Source: Chrysomallon squamiferum (taxonomy: Eukaryota; Mollusca; Gastropoda; Neomphalida; Peltospiridae). Taken from it: a stretch of DNA of 17,500 bases. Location of the stretch: NCBI GenBank assembly GCA_012295275.1, contig CM022669.1, positions 2,792,640 through 2,810,139 of the forward strand, in the 5' to 3' direction. The number at the start of each line of letters is the position of its first letter. Position 1 is the first letter of the stretch. The position numbers and the translations under genes are program-made. Shown one piece after another: positions 1-10,833 of the stretch. Under the pieces are notes generated by a model, which was not told the origin of the DNA, ran no database searches, and saw only the letters and a program-made list of their open reading frames with translations.

Positions 1-1085
<1,085 letters not shown>

Positions 1086-1583
1086 TTTCCGCAGCACTGT
1101 ATTGAAAAATGATAATGACATTGTTTAATGCTGTTATTTATATTCAAACTACGTCTAATATAATGACTACAACGCTTGTCAAGTAACAATCAATATACGT
1201 TATTAAAAAGAAAAAGAAAGCTGAATAATAAACTATTATCCTTATATATAAATATTTTACATGCGAAGACATATTATTTTATTTTTCGATTACCATAACA
1301 GGCTTCAAAATCTCTAAAAATAGACAACACATTTATTCTCATATTTAAACAACTCTTTTTATATTTATTGTTGTCAACATCATTGTCTTAAACTTCATTG
1401 ATTTAAAAATATCACCAACTTGAATTGCTATGCAACGGTACCTCGCTTATTATCAGTTCTTTTTATACAGTAAACATTTTAAATTAAACATTTTAACATT
1501 ATTTTTTTCTTTTTTTCTTTTTTTAAATTTTTCCACAAAATGGACGAGTTCAGCTTCTACATTTCTGACATATTTTTTTCCAG
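1086..1583. other. Non-coding sequence immediately upstream of the receptor coding exon
   Basis: This stretch is AT-rich and without coding signal. It ends in a long pyrimidine-rich tract (about 1500-1582) running into TTTTTTTCCAG just before the ATG at 1587. That is what a 3' splice site looks like, so the receptor probably has at least one further non-coding 5' exon upstream, with this stretch as part of that intron. Confidence 0.5.
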
Positions 1584-1586
1584 ATC

Positions 1587-3090
1587 ATGGACAGTCCTTG
1601 TAATTCATCGAATATGGACGACAACTGTTCAAATTCCACTGGTAAGTATTTATAATTGGGAATAAACTATAAGTAAAATCGTGTATGGGAAGAAAGCTTT
1701 TGTGATGTCAGTGTTTGATAAACAAGAACAATGTTTTATTGGAATTATGCTATACATTAAAAACACTGCACTGTACTAGCAACATTATTTTTATTCAGTA
1801 AACGTGAAGAAATTAAATTTAAACTCAACGATTCTCGACATCTTCAGTTTGGATAATCTGAAGCGTTCCCATGCAAAGCGTGGTCGAACCTTCTTTCTGA
1901 GTGAAACATGATTAAAAATGTTTAATGCTTCAAACTTCGTGAATCATGTTAAAATGGAGGATTGATTTTGACAACAGAATCAATTTTCACAACAAATTTT
2001 ACCTTTATGTTTTCTTATTAAATTAATTTTATATTTGTACACAGATTTTTATGATATAAAACACTGAATCGTTTCAGGTCTGTATTACGCTGGTCACTTG
2101 ACTGGTAACGACTGGGGATGGATCATCAAGCAAGTCTGCACACCAATTATTGTGTTCGTCGGAATAGTCGGCAACTGTGTGTCCTTTCTGCTAATGAAAT
2201 CGAGGCCCCTGAGACGAAGATCTTACAGTCATTACTTGTGTGCTCTCGCCATATTCGACAGCCTCACTCTGGTAGGCCAAGAGGTTTACCTCATTGATTC
2301 ACTTCTCAGAAATCTCGAGAAACCGGGCATCTTTTTACATTTCAGTACAGCTGGATGCAAAATATTCACCTTTATCGAGTCCATTTGTTTCTTAATGTCT
2401 TCTTGGTTGGTCGTCTGCATGGCTTTGGAAAGAGTCCTTGTGGTTTACACGCCGTTCCGTAAACACTCGATCTGTACTCAGCGTGGAGCCGTCGCTGTCA
2501 TTCTAGCCGTGTTTGTGTTTGTGTCCTACACGCAGCTGTTCCGTTTAATAATGGTGACTAAGGTACGAGATCACTGCGAGAGTAAACCCTCATTCAGACA
2601 AGATTACCTCAGACTGCACATTTATTTCTACCAAATTGGTCTCGCCTTCACACTTCCAATTCTTTGTGTCTTTGTCTGCAATATGATGGTTCTTCGAAAG
2701 ATCAAGAAAATCGAAAAGGCCGCAACGGGAGAGAACTCCTCTTCAACTCGACTGACACGTACTGCTGCGAAACGTCACAAAACGACCAGGATGCTGCTGA
2801 CCATAAGCTTCACTTACGTTTTCACGCTGCTGCCGACGGTGTTGATCACGGTGTTGACTCTTATCGTCATTAGAGTTGCGGATGTCAAGTACGCTAGGTA
2901 CTTCATGTATCAGATTTCGCCGTGGAAGGACTTATTCGTGGTCGTAACTGAAATTAATTACGCGGCAAATTTCTTTATTTATATCTTATCAGGGAAGAAC
3001 TTTCGATTGCATCTTAGTCGAATGTTTTCTAGAGAGACGAACCAAACGATCAACAATACCAAAACAAGAATTGAAATTACTCATATGTAA
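1587..3090 (+). CDS. Orphan rhodopsin-class (class A) G-protein-coupled receptor, two coding exons: 1587-1641 and 2078-3090
   Basis: This is a plasma-membrane receptor expected to couple an extracellular ligand, probably a peptide, to heterotrimeric G proteins. The ATG at 1587 follows a likely 3' splice site. Exon 1 ends ACT-G before GTAAGT at 1642, and exon 2 starts after TTTCAG at 2077; the join makes a Gly codon in frame. The product is 355 residues. The N-terminus has N-glycosylation sequons (NSS, NCS, NST). Approximate helices are TM1 35-58 (GN at 50-51), TM2 71-95 (LAIFD, Asp79), TM3 112-135 (Cys112), TM4 156-177, TM5 198-224 (Pro212), TM6 256-285 (Pro271) and TM7 304-323. Cys185 in the second extracellular loop can pair with Cys112. 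Several signatures deviate. The DRY position reads ERV, TM6 has TLLP instead of CWxP, and TM7 has NFFIY without the proline of NPxxY, followed by the helix-8 start SGKNFR. NxFIYxLSGxxFR endings are common in invertebrate peptide receptors of the FMRFamide-receptor-like type, but the ligand cannot be assigned. Intact and full length. Confidence 0.93.
1642..2077 (+). other. Phase-1 intron of the receptor gene
   Basis: The intron is 436 bp, with donor GTAAGT and acceptor TTTCAG. It splits a glycine codon after its first base and separates the short glycosylated N-terminal segment from the seven-helix body. It is AT-rich and shows no embedded gene. Confidence 0.88.
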
Positions 3091-3385
3091 CAGTGGGAAG
3101 TGGTAGGTTAATGTTTTCATTACACAGCAATGCCAAGAGAAGAGTTTAAATTACACGTATGTGACAGCGAGCAGTTCTAAAACCAGGAATTTATATTATA
3201 TTAATGAAACACAAAGAAATGAAATAAATGCATGTTAAATTACATAACCGGCAAAGTCTACAGTGATGAAACAAAGAATTGAAAATACGGATATTTGAAA
3301 GTGAACAATGTCAAAACAAAAACTGAATTTTCTCATAATATATAAGCAGGTCAAAAATGAGATTAAATTACACACGTGAGTAAAA
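3055..3385 (+). repeat. Decayed tandem repeat spanning the receptor stop codon and 3' flank
   Basis: A module of about 40 bases recurs with starts near 3055, 3129, 3203, 3264, 3307 and 3350. The first copy is the end of the receptor coding sequence (NTKTRIEITHM plus stop). The second, at 3129-3169, matches it at roughly four bases in five by eye. Later copies share CAAA-rich, GAAATTAC-like and ATGTAA/GTGACA-like blocks but are more eroded. Spacing is 74, 74, then about 61, 43 and 43 bases, so later copies have lost their spacers. The receptor tail is therefore part of a local duplication series. Confidence 0.6.
3223..3228 (+). other. Candidate poly(A) signal AATAAA for the receptor mRNA
   Basis: AATAAA lies about 133 bases after the receptor stop codon, a reasonable distance for a short 3' UTR. 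In sequence this AT-rich the hexamer is expected often by chance (another AATAAA lies near 3380), so the assignment is tentative. Confidence 0.3.
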
Positions 3386-3723
3386 TAAAAAAGAAAAAAA
3401 AAAAAAAATCGCGCCAACTAACATGAAGATTACAATCAGTTCTTTGTCAGTCACGTTTTTTCTTGGCCACGTTCTGGTTTTAACTTCTAACATGTAACAT
3501 TTGTTTTCCAAAATACAATTTATACTGAACCAAAATCTCAAGGGTACAGGTTTTTTTTGACATGATGAAGATTGAAATCTAATTAATAGGTATGTCAATA
3601 ACCAGCATCGGATCAAAGACTGAAACGACACGACTGCAATATCTCGTTTACTGTTTCAGCATCTCTTCACATTCACACTGCATACCAGCTACCAACATGT
3701 ACAAGAACTACTATTTACTGATA
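3386..3723. other. Intergenic sequence, no gene seen
   Basis: It starts with an A-rich run (about 3388-3408) and then shows unremarkable AT-rich sequence. A reading frame on the minus strand (3368-3631) has no recognisable domain and begins in low-complexity sequence; it is not called as a gene. Confidence 0.6.
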
Positions 3724-3956
3724 GTCTAACTCAGGGGTTTCAAACTTTTTGACTTGCGGACCCCTTTATATTTCAGGCTTTACCTTAGGGACCCCCTTAT
3801 AAACGCTTATGAAATTTATAATAAATATTTGTTTAAAAAAACATATATAAAATCAAACTGCCCATAAAAAGTATTCGCTGTTCACGGACCCCCTGTCTTG
3901 TACTTGCGGACCCCCTGTGGTCCGCGGACCACAGTTTGAAAACCCCTGGTCTAACT
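3724..3956. mobile_element. hAT-type MITE (217 bp) with 8-bp target-site duplication
   Basis: The element itself is 3732-3948, flanked on both sides by a perfect 8-bp direct repeat GTCTAACT (3724-3731 and 3949-3956). The termini are inverted repeats: 5' CAGGGGTTTCAAACT and, read on the other strand from the 3' end, CAGGGGTTTTCAAACT. An 8-bp duplication and CAGGG-type termini are diagnostic of the hAT superfamily. The interior has repeated TGCGGACCCC motifs near both ends and a perfect 20-bp palindrome (CTGTGGTCCGCGGACCACAG, 3915-3934). It has no coding capacity and is too short for a transposase, so it must have been moved in trans. The intact duplication and matching termini suggest a fairly recent insertion. 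Confidence 0.9.
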
Positions 3957-4110
3957 GACTGAAATGTTTTGTCATGTTCATCTATTAAGGAGTATAAATC
4001 ATGTTCTGAATATACAACTGGAGTTCACCTGTTAGTCTGTATGTTCTTTTTGTTTTTGTTGAGAACAAATAAATTAACAACAAATAAAAAAAAGCCTGTT
4101 GTATATGTAT

Positions 4111-4349
4111 TTATTATTATTATTATTATTAATATTATTATTATCATTATTATTATTATTATCATTATCGTTGTTGTTGCTGCTGCTGCTGTTGTTGTTC
4201 TTTTTGTTGTTGTTGTTATTATTATCATTATTTCCTTTGTTATTATTGTTATTAGTAATTAATAATAATATTACTAGTAACATTGTTGTTGTTATTATTA
4301 TTAGCATTTTGGCATCTTAAATAAAGTATCTTTTTTTTTTTTTTTTTTA
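4111..4349. repeat. Mixed TTA/TTG/GCT trinucleotide tract ending in poly(T)
   Basis: An imperfect run of TTA, TCA, TTG and CTG triplets extends from about 4111 to 4310, followed by a T homopolymer (4331-4349). Reading frames rich in Ile, Leu, Val, Asn or Ser on both strands are translations of the triplet repeat and not genes. Confidence 0.92.
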
Positions 4350-4668
4350 ACTTTACACTAAATAACTGATTATTTTTATGTATTGTTACACTTTGCTTTC
4401 CCATTTCTTATGCTGCCTTACAAAGTAAAATATCGAAAATTTTATGAAGACCGAAGGGAGGTAATCCACACATGGCATTTTCAATTACAGACTGGGTTTT
4501 TTCGGTGTAATGTTAAAAACAACGTCTGCTGAGAAAACGTTTGTTTTTTCGAATGTTCGTTTGTTATTTATTTGCTTTGTGTGTATGTGTGTGTGTGACT
4601 CGTATGTGTGTTTATGATGCACCTATGTATGTATATGTATCACTGTTTGTGCATCGAACTATGTGGAG
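4350..4668. other. Intergenic sequence, no gene seen
   Basis: Unique AT-rich sequence with a short TG-rich stretch (about 4578-4610). Nothing coding or structured was recognised. Confidence 0.6.
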
Positions 4669-4670
4669 GA

Positions 4671-4672
4671 AA

Positions 4673-4707
<35 letters not shown>

Positions 4708-4724
4708 ACAACAACAACAACAAT
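4671..4724. repeat. (AATA)n microsatellite followed by (CAA)n
   Basis: About nine tetranucleotide AATA units pass into about five CAA units. Confidence 0.93.
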
Positions 4725-4759
4725 ACATACCAAATAATCATACCAAAAGCAACTTCCAC

Positions 4760-5207
4760 CACAAACACCCCCCCCACACAAACACCCACACATACACATA
4801 CACAATTACAAACACGTGCACACAAACACACACACGCGCACACACACAAACACACACACCCACACACACAAACACCCCCCCACACACAAACACCCACACA
4901 TACACATACACAATTACAAACACGTGCACACAAACACCCACACATACACATACACAATTACAAACACGTGCACACAAACACCCACACATACACATACACA
5001 ATTACAAACACGTGCACACAAACACCCACACATATACAATTACAAACACGTGCACACAAACACCCACACATACACATACACATTACAAACACGTGCACAC
5101 AAAAAAATAAAATAATACACAATTACAAACAAAACACCCAACATACACAATTACAAACACACACAAACACACACACACACATACACAATTACAAAACGTG
5201 CACACAA

Positions 5208-5250
<43 letters not shown>

Positions 5251-5252
5251 CA
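4760..5252. repeat. CA-rich 44-bp minisatellite with CACGTG in most copies, ending in (CA)n(TA)n
   Basis: A unit built around CAATTACAAACACGTGCACA recurs with starts at 4803, 4911, 4955, 4999, 5037 and 5081. The spacing is 44 bp, one copy is 6 bp short, and a CA-rich expansion separates the first two copies. Six units contain the palindromic hexamer CACGTG. Further decayed copies continue to about 5200 (one with AACGTG), then (CA)n and (TA)n to 5252. The Thr-His reading frames here are repeat artefacts. Confidence 0.88.
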
Positions 5253-6005
5253 TATAGACATTAATATGTTAAAATAAAATAATAAAACATCCAAACACAT
5301 GAACACAGATACATACACACACACATAATATATATATTAATATGAAAATAATAACACAAACGTACGCGCACACGCACATATAGGCATAGAAATGAGTAAT
5401 TATCAAAAATTCAGTTGTTCTTTGATCACCTGTATATTAATATTTTCATCTGACTAACGAACCTGAACTTTAACCTAACAGTAACAGACTGTTGAAAAAC
5501 AATATCTATTTATCTCAATATCTGACTTTCTGTGTTCTTGCCTACCAAACTACTTGTCTGTATGTATGTATGTCTATCTACTTATCAAGCCAGCTGTTAT
5601 TGCTGCTGTTGCTGGTTCTGGTGGTATATTTACATAATATTATAAATTGAGATAATAAATTGATAAATATCTATAATTTAATATACAGTCAGTTCATATA
5701 TGTTTATTTGTTACTTCACGAGTAGAGGGTCAAGGGTAGAAAACAGATGTTTTTTTCTCATACAAGAACACACTCGTTTGAAAACACGAACGTTACGTTA
5801 TAACCAGTCACTCTACAGATAAACACATTGGTCCTCTAGTGATAAAATAAATATTAACAAATTTCAAACAATCTGAATAAGAAATTAACGCTTGTATTCT
5901 TTGACAGGTACGTACTACTATTTCATAAACATTTAAATATTCGGCATTTCATGTGTTACATTTATGTTGACCTTCTACATATATAATCAGTCAAATACTT
6001 ACGCA
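5253..6005. other. Intergenic sequence, no gene seen
   Basis: AT-rich, with short CA runs near 5300-5380 and TGTA runs near 5558-5575. Nothing coding was recognised on either strand. Confidence 0.6.
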
Positions 6006-6243
6006 CATAAACCCCCCCACACACACACAAATTCTCCTCACACACACATCTATATATATCTAGACAAGCACACAAATACATCTGTTAAATACATGTACAG
6101 ACACATAAACACTCCTACATACAAATACATGTTCAGGTATTCAGCAGTTGTGATTGTTGGTGTTATTATTATTATCATTACTATCATCATGATCATTATT
6201 ATCATCTTCTTCATCAACATCATCATTCTTACTGTTATTAAAG
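6006..6243. repeat. Short CA-rich and TTA/ATC-rich simple-sequence patches
   Basis: ACACAC-rich sequence (about 6017-6048) is followed by TTATTATCATCATC-type triplets (about 6161-6240). An open frame through here is made mostly of these repeats. Confidence 0.75.
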
Positions 6244-6263
6244 AGAAACATCGAATCAGTATT

Positions 6264-6857
6264 CCATTATGACAGTTTCAGCTCCAAACTTTCCTTTTGA
6301 TCTAGAATCTCAGAAAACTATTTATTTTACTAAAAAACCCAACCCAAAACATAAACTTGTTTTGAAGCTATATATTAATAATAACAGTATAAAATATTCT
6401 GCAAGGTTGTTTCTGTGGCAGCTTCTAAAATTACAACAGCTTATTCATAATTTGAGAATGATATTAATAATGAAGTTCATTTATCAGTGTCTGGAAATTG
6501 CCAGGCGTAAACCCACGGAGAGACGGAGAGGTCAAATCATTCCCCGTGTATAAGTGTTAAAAAACATTCGTTTTAGATAATTACATGTCGGCAGATTTCA
6601 ATTTCATTTTATATGCACGCAACAATAAGCAGGGTCAGCGAAACTACCACGTTCACTTGTAATTCCCCGTGATAACTTTGTTTGTTTTGAATTACCATAA
6701 CATCACAGTGAGGAGATATTAATAATTCGACTGTTGTGGTTATTTTCGTAATTCATGACTAAACTTAAATGTCTGTTTATGTTTATATTCAGGCTCGGAA
6801 CATTAATTTTCTAAACTGCCGGCGAAAGAGTTTTTGAGCCGTTCACGTTTGAATATA
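6264..6857. other. Intergenic sequence, no gene supported
   Basis: A 94-residue plus-strand frame at 6269-6553 is open, but it has no recognisable domain, no splice context and ordinary AT-rich composition. I regard it as a chance frame. The rest is unique AT-rich sequence. Confidence 0.55.
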
Positions 6858-7345
6858 TCTGTGTGTGGTACAACGAAATAATGACTGTACCTCCATACAT
6901 CTGTGTGTGGTACAACGAAATAATGACTGTACCTCCATACATCTGTGTGTGGTACAACGAAATAATGACTGTACCTCCATACATCTGTGTGTGGTACAAC
7001 GAAATAATGACTGTACCTCCATACATCTGTGTGTGGTACAACGAAATAATGACTGTACATCCATACATCTGTGTGTGGTACAACGAAATAATGACTGTAC
7101 CTCCATACATCTGTGTGTGGTACAACGAAATAATGACTGTACAAATGGTACAACGAAATAATGACTGTACATCCATACATCTGTGTGTGGTACAACGAAA
7201 TAATGACTGTACATCCATACATCTGTGTGTGGTACAACGAAATAATGACTGTACATCCATACATCTGTGTGTGGTACAACGAAATAATACATCCATACAT
7301 CTGTACAACGAAATAATGACTGTACATCCATTTCTGTTTTTGATT
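6858..7345. repeat. 42-bp minisatellite, about 11 copies
   Basis: The unit begins TCTGTGTGTGGTACAACGAA and repeats exactly every 42 bases at 6858, 6900, 6942, 6984, 7026, 7068 and 7110. An internally shortened unit follows, then copies at 7180, 7222 and 7264 and truncated pieces to about 7345. A C/A difference (TACCTCC versus TACATCC) separates mostly left-hand from right-hand copies. Because 42 is a multiple of three and the unit lacks stops in five frames, long repetitive reading frames appear on both strands; they are not supported as proteins. Confidence 0.95.
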
Positions 7346-7739
7346 TTAATGACTGTACATCCATCTTTCGTATTTAACAAAACAAAACCAAAAAAAAAAA
7401 AAAAATAAAAAATAAATAAAATCCGGCAACAAAATATTGTATCTCAGAATTTCATAAAAGTAGCCATTAGCTGTAGTATTTTCGCCTCGATCATAGGTCA
7501 GTTTTTTAAATACGTCAATGTATTGCTACAGGATAGACCGACCTACGCTAGGCTCGGAACGTTTTAAATTTATAAAAATATTAAATATCATTAAGATGTT
7601 TTAAAATCATATAAGTACAAATATTTGATGTTTTGCACCTAAATCCACTCTTAGCTGGAGGTGTTATCAATCATCAAGTGACTCGCTGTCATTGTATTTA
7701 ATGTATAATCTATTAAAATAATAACAAGCATATAATAAC

Positions 7740-7740
<1 letters not shown>
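7346..7740. other. Intergenic sequence, no gene seen
   Basis: An A-rich run (about 7390-7420) is followed by unique AT-rich sequence without coding or structural signal. Confidence 0.6.

Positions 7741-7799
<59 letters not shown>
7741..7799. repeat. (ATA)n microsatellite
   Basis: About 19 uninterrupted ATA/AAT triplets. Confidence 0.97.
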
Positions 7800-7800
<1 letters not shown>

Positions 7801-8130
7801 TGAAAAATAATTAACAAAAAATTAGTTGTTTTTTTTCGTATAAATATTATCATCAAAAGTCTTTATATTTCGTGTAGAAACTATTTTACTGACTTTATTT
7901 CAAAATCTATATGGACTAAAAAGATGCCAACTAATCTGTGACACTATAGCTTTCTCTTTGTACAGCGGAGTGTTTAACAATGGTGCAATGAGAGCTAGTC
8001 TTGGTTCATTGCCATCTAGAAATATTCAGTAAATTATTTACCCGAAACGCTCAAAGACCTCCAGGATTGAGTGACTAAATAACTAAATTAAAAAATAATA
8101 AATAAATAAAAAACAGAAAACTCCAATCAC
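7800..8130. other. Intergenic sequence, no gene seen
   Basis: Unique AT-rich sequence. No exon or RNA gene recognised. Confidence 0.6.
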
Positions 8131-8213
8131 AAAAAAAAAAAAAAAAAAAATAAAATAAAATAAAATAAAATAAAATAAAATAAAATAAAAAAATAAATAA
8201 ATAAATAAATAAA
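8131..8213. repeat. Poly(A), (TAAAA)n and (TAAA)n compound repeat
   Basis: An A homopolymer of about 20 is followed by about eight TAAAA pentamers and then TAAA tetramers. It could be the expanded tail of an old retroposed copy, but no recognisable retroelement body precedes it. Confidence 0.92.
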
Positions 8214-8480
8214 CCTGATAATTTATTTCGTGGATAAACTTGGTAATTCATCTTTACATTCTTTCGACCTCATCATTATCTACTAGGAGTCAGCTGGAAA
8301 GTGGCCCCCACCAATACACGCGTGATTCCCTGTTAACTACAGCAGCAACAAGCTGACAAGTTCTAGACTTTAATATCTCATGTCATTCTAAAAAATAAAC
8401 CTTCTTAGCCATTCTGAGATTTTACATTTTTGATATGATCACGCTAGGACCGTGGCTTGAGAATTTTCACCTGTGCCTCC

Positions 8481-8620
8481 AGCTTATTTCACTGCCAATA
8501 TCAGCTTTTCATTGACAATATCAGATTTTCATTGACAATATCAAATTTTCATTGACAATATCAGATTTTCATTGACAATATCAGCTTTTCATTGACAATA
8601 TCAGATTTTCATTGAGAGTT
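8481..8620. repeat. 20-bp tandem repeat, seven copies
   Basis: The unit TCAGATTTTCATTGACAATA repeats in exact 20-base register from 8501 to 8600, with G/A and A/C variants at positions 4 and 5 of the unit. Degenerate copies sit at each end (8481-8500 and 8601-8620). The 20-base period is not a multiple of three, so the array is not a protein repeat. Confidence 0.93.
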
Positions 8621-10284
8621 TCTTTTGTGCATCCCTGAAACGCTATTCATGACAATATGTCCGAAATATTATTAAATATTTAAATACTGGTAAATTGATA
8701 TTTTGGCTCAAAAGGTGTACGCCAGAATGATTTTCACAAATCACAAAACACATCATTTTCTTCCGGACGACTTAATGACCTCATCAGAAGTTTGGTTTGT
8801 TAAACAGTTGTATGGTATATACTAGCATCACTAATCCTATTTCAACATCAGAACAAATTTATGCTGTTTTATTTATTTATTATTTTAATTTGAAATTGTG
8901 TTATTTTTAGTTTTATTTTATAAGAGATTTGAGTAATTATGTCATGTCTACAGCTCCAAAGAAGAAAATGGTGGCTTTCACGAAACTGCAAGGTAGCAAT
9001 TTTTAATCTTTTTCACTGGCAAACATTCAATAGTAAGACGGAAGTGTACACAATGCATTTATTTCTGTGTACACTTATCCTTTTCATATTTACTTCAGTA
9101 GCTGTTTTTTGTGATTTCGTTTCTCATAATTTTTGTTTTTGTTTTTTTGTTTAATTTTCTCTTAGTTATTTTTACGTTTACTTTTCTATTTGTGGAATTT
9201 GTCTGTTCACTTCTCTTCACAAATTCATAGTACATATTAACGATTCAGCAGTCTCCTCAGAATATAATAAATATTTAGTGAAAACAGATTTATTATTTAA
9301 ATAGTAAGTGACTGGATTGTTTAATACACATTACCAAATAACTTTTTAATGGAAACCGTGTTTTTCTTGCACTTAAATATCGAACCACTGAAGTTCTGAC
9401 AAAGCTAGATGTTTTGTATTTTCAGAAATAAAAAGATGTGTTTCGGAATAATCGATAAGAGATTCTCTCAGCTGTGGTCGACGCTCGTTCGTTTGGTTGT
9501 TTGACGTTACGTTATCTTTGCTGCAGCGAAAACGTTTCGTTTTCAAAGTAATTTACTGTGCTGGTTAGTTTATTTATTTATTTATTTATTTATATATTTA
9601 TTGTATTTTATATAACCTAATGTTGTTCTTGTTGTCATTTTTAAAATGTATTGTTGTTATTTATTTATTATTGTATTACAATTATTTAATATCTGCTGTT
9701 TATTTCCTACTTAATATTATTTATCTATTGTTATCTTTCATATTTATTAATTTATTAGTTGATAATAATAGCAACTGACATATATTTTTTATATATACTT
9801 ATATTTAAATAAATAAAATCAACAACTATCACACACTTACTCGTTAGCTCTAGTATCACTTTGCATAGTTATGTATATTCATGTTTTCTTTGTTCGTTAT
9901 CGGCTGAAGATTAATGTGTTATCTCTCATGTCAGGATAGAAATTCTATTTTTTTATGTTTTTTTGTAAAAAGCTTTTGTCAGTTGGCTTATTAAAAATGT
10001 ATCATTATCGATCCGTATTACATGTATTCTATACAAGAACTTTTGCTTATTGTAATATATATCATACAAATTACTACTGTTGACTGTGATGCGGCTTTTG
10101 TAAACACCATTCTTTTGGCATAATGTTTCCATTATATTAATAATGCATGCACTGGTAAACCCAAATTCTGAGACAGAATACATTTTTTTTCTGGCTGTCT
10201 GTCTGTAAACAAATACAGGTATCTATAGCAATACAATTGAATTATGTAGGAAGACGTGCTTTTATTTAAAAAAGAGTTATGTTA
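8621..10284. other. Long AT-rich intergenic stretch, no gene supported
   Basis: Contains a (TTTA)n tract at about 9567-9600 and many short TTAT runs. Two open frames were examined. The plus-strand frame at 8939-9154 encodes 71 residues with one hydrophobic stretch, and the minus-strand frame at 9953-10183 encodes 76 residues. Neither has a recognisable domain, splice context or unusual composition, so neither is called. Confidence 0.55.
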
Positions 10285-10285
10285 A

Positions 10286-10333
10286 AATCATCATCATCAT
10301 CATCAACATCATTATCACCATCATCATCAAAAG
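10286..10333. repeat. (ATC)n trinucleotide tract
   Basis: Imperfect ATC/ATT/ACC triplets of about 45 bases. Confidence 0.85.
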
Positions 10334-10561
10334 TCCATTGTTATTATGATGATGACGACATCATATATTAAAAAAAAATACCTGTTACACTTGTACAAAC
10401 GTACAAATGTCTTTTGTTATCAGTAGTATTTTTATTGCACAAATATAACAGTTATCAGGTAGTTTGTAAACTGTATAGGGCAGCAGCAAGAATTCTGTAG
10501 GGAAATATTCTGAAATTATCATCGTCGCCATTATAATAACCGGTACAGTATAATTATTATT

Positions 10562-10735
10562 AATGTTGTTGTTGTTGTTGTTAGTGTCGTCCTCCTCCTC
10601 CTCCTCCTCAACAATTATACATTATTATTCTTATAATCGTCATCGTCACTGTCGACATGATCATAATAACCGGTACATTATTAGTGTTGTTGTTGTAGTA
10701 GTTGTTGTATTATCATCATCATCATCACTGTGTAG
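10562..10735. repeat. TTG, CTC and ATC trinucleotide patches
   Basis: Three short triplet runs: TTG about 10564-10583, CTC about 10591-10608, and ATC about 10713-10727. Between them a near-duplicate phrase (ATAATAACCGGTACA at 10531 and 10664) suggests small-scale local duplication. The serine-rich frame here is a repeat product. Confidence 0.75.
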
Positions 10736-10833
10736 CCTCAGAGTATCTTAAAGCTAGTGCGTTAGCCATATAACATGTCGGCAATTTCATAAGGTCAAGC
10801 TAACGACATCCGATTGTTCAGGTTTTCTTGCAG

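Noticed and set aside
4760-5300. CRISPR-like appearance of regularly spaced repeats in the 44-bp array
   Set aside because: The units are contiguous with no unique spacers, and the sequence is eukaryotic. It is a minisatellite.
6269-6553. Plus-strand 94-residue frame
   Set aside because: AT-rich composition, no domain, no exon boundaries. Best explained as a chance frame.
6803-7408. Five long overlapping repetitive frames on both strands
   Set aside because: They are all products of the 42-bp minisatellite, whose period is a multiple of three.
6791-7560. An 11-base direct repeat AGGCTCGGAAC at 6791-6801 and 7550-7560 flanking the 42-bp array, resembling a target-site duplication
   Set aside because: Repeats of this length occur by chance in a window this size, the flanks share nothing more, and no transposon termini sit inside them.
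8939-9154. Plus-strand 71-residue frame with a hydrophobic stretch
   Set aside because: The hydrophobic run comes from T-rich sequence. There is no signal peptidase site, family resemblance or context to support a gene.
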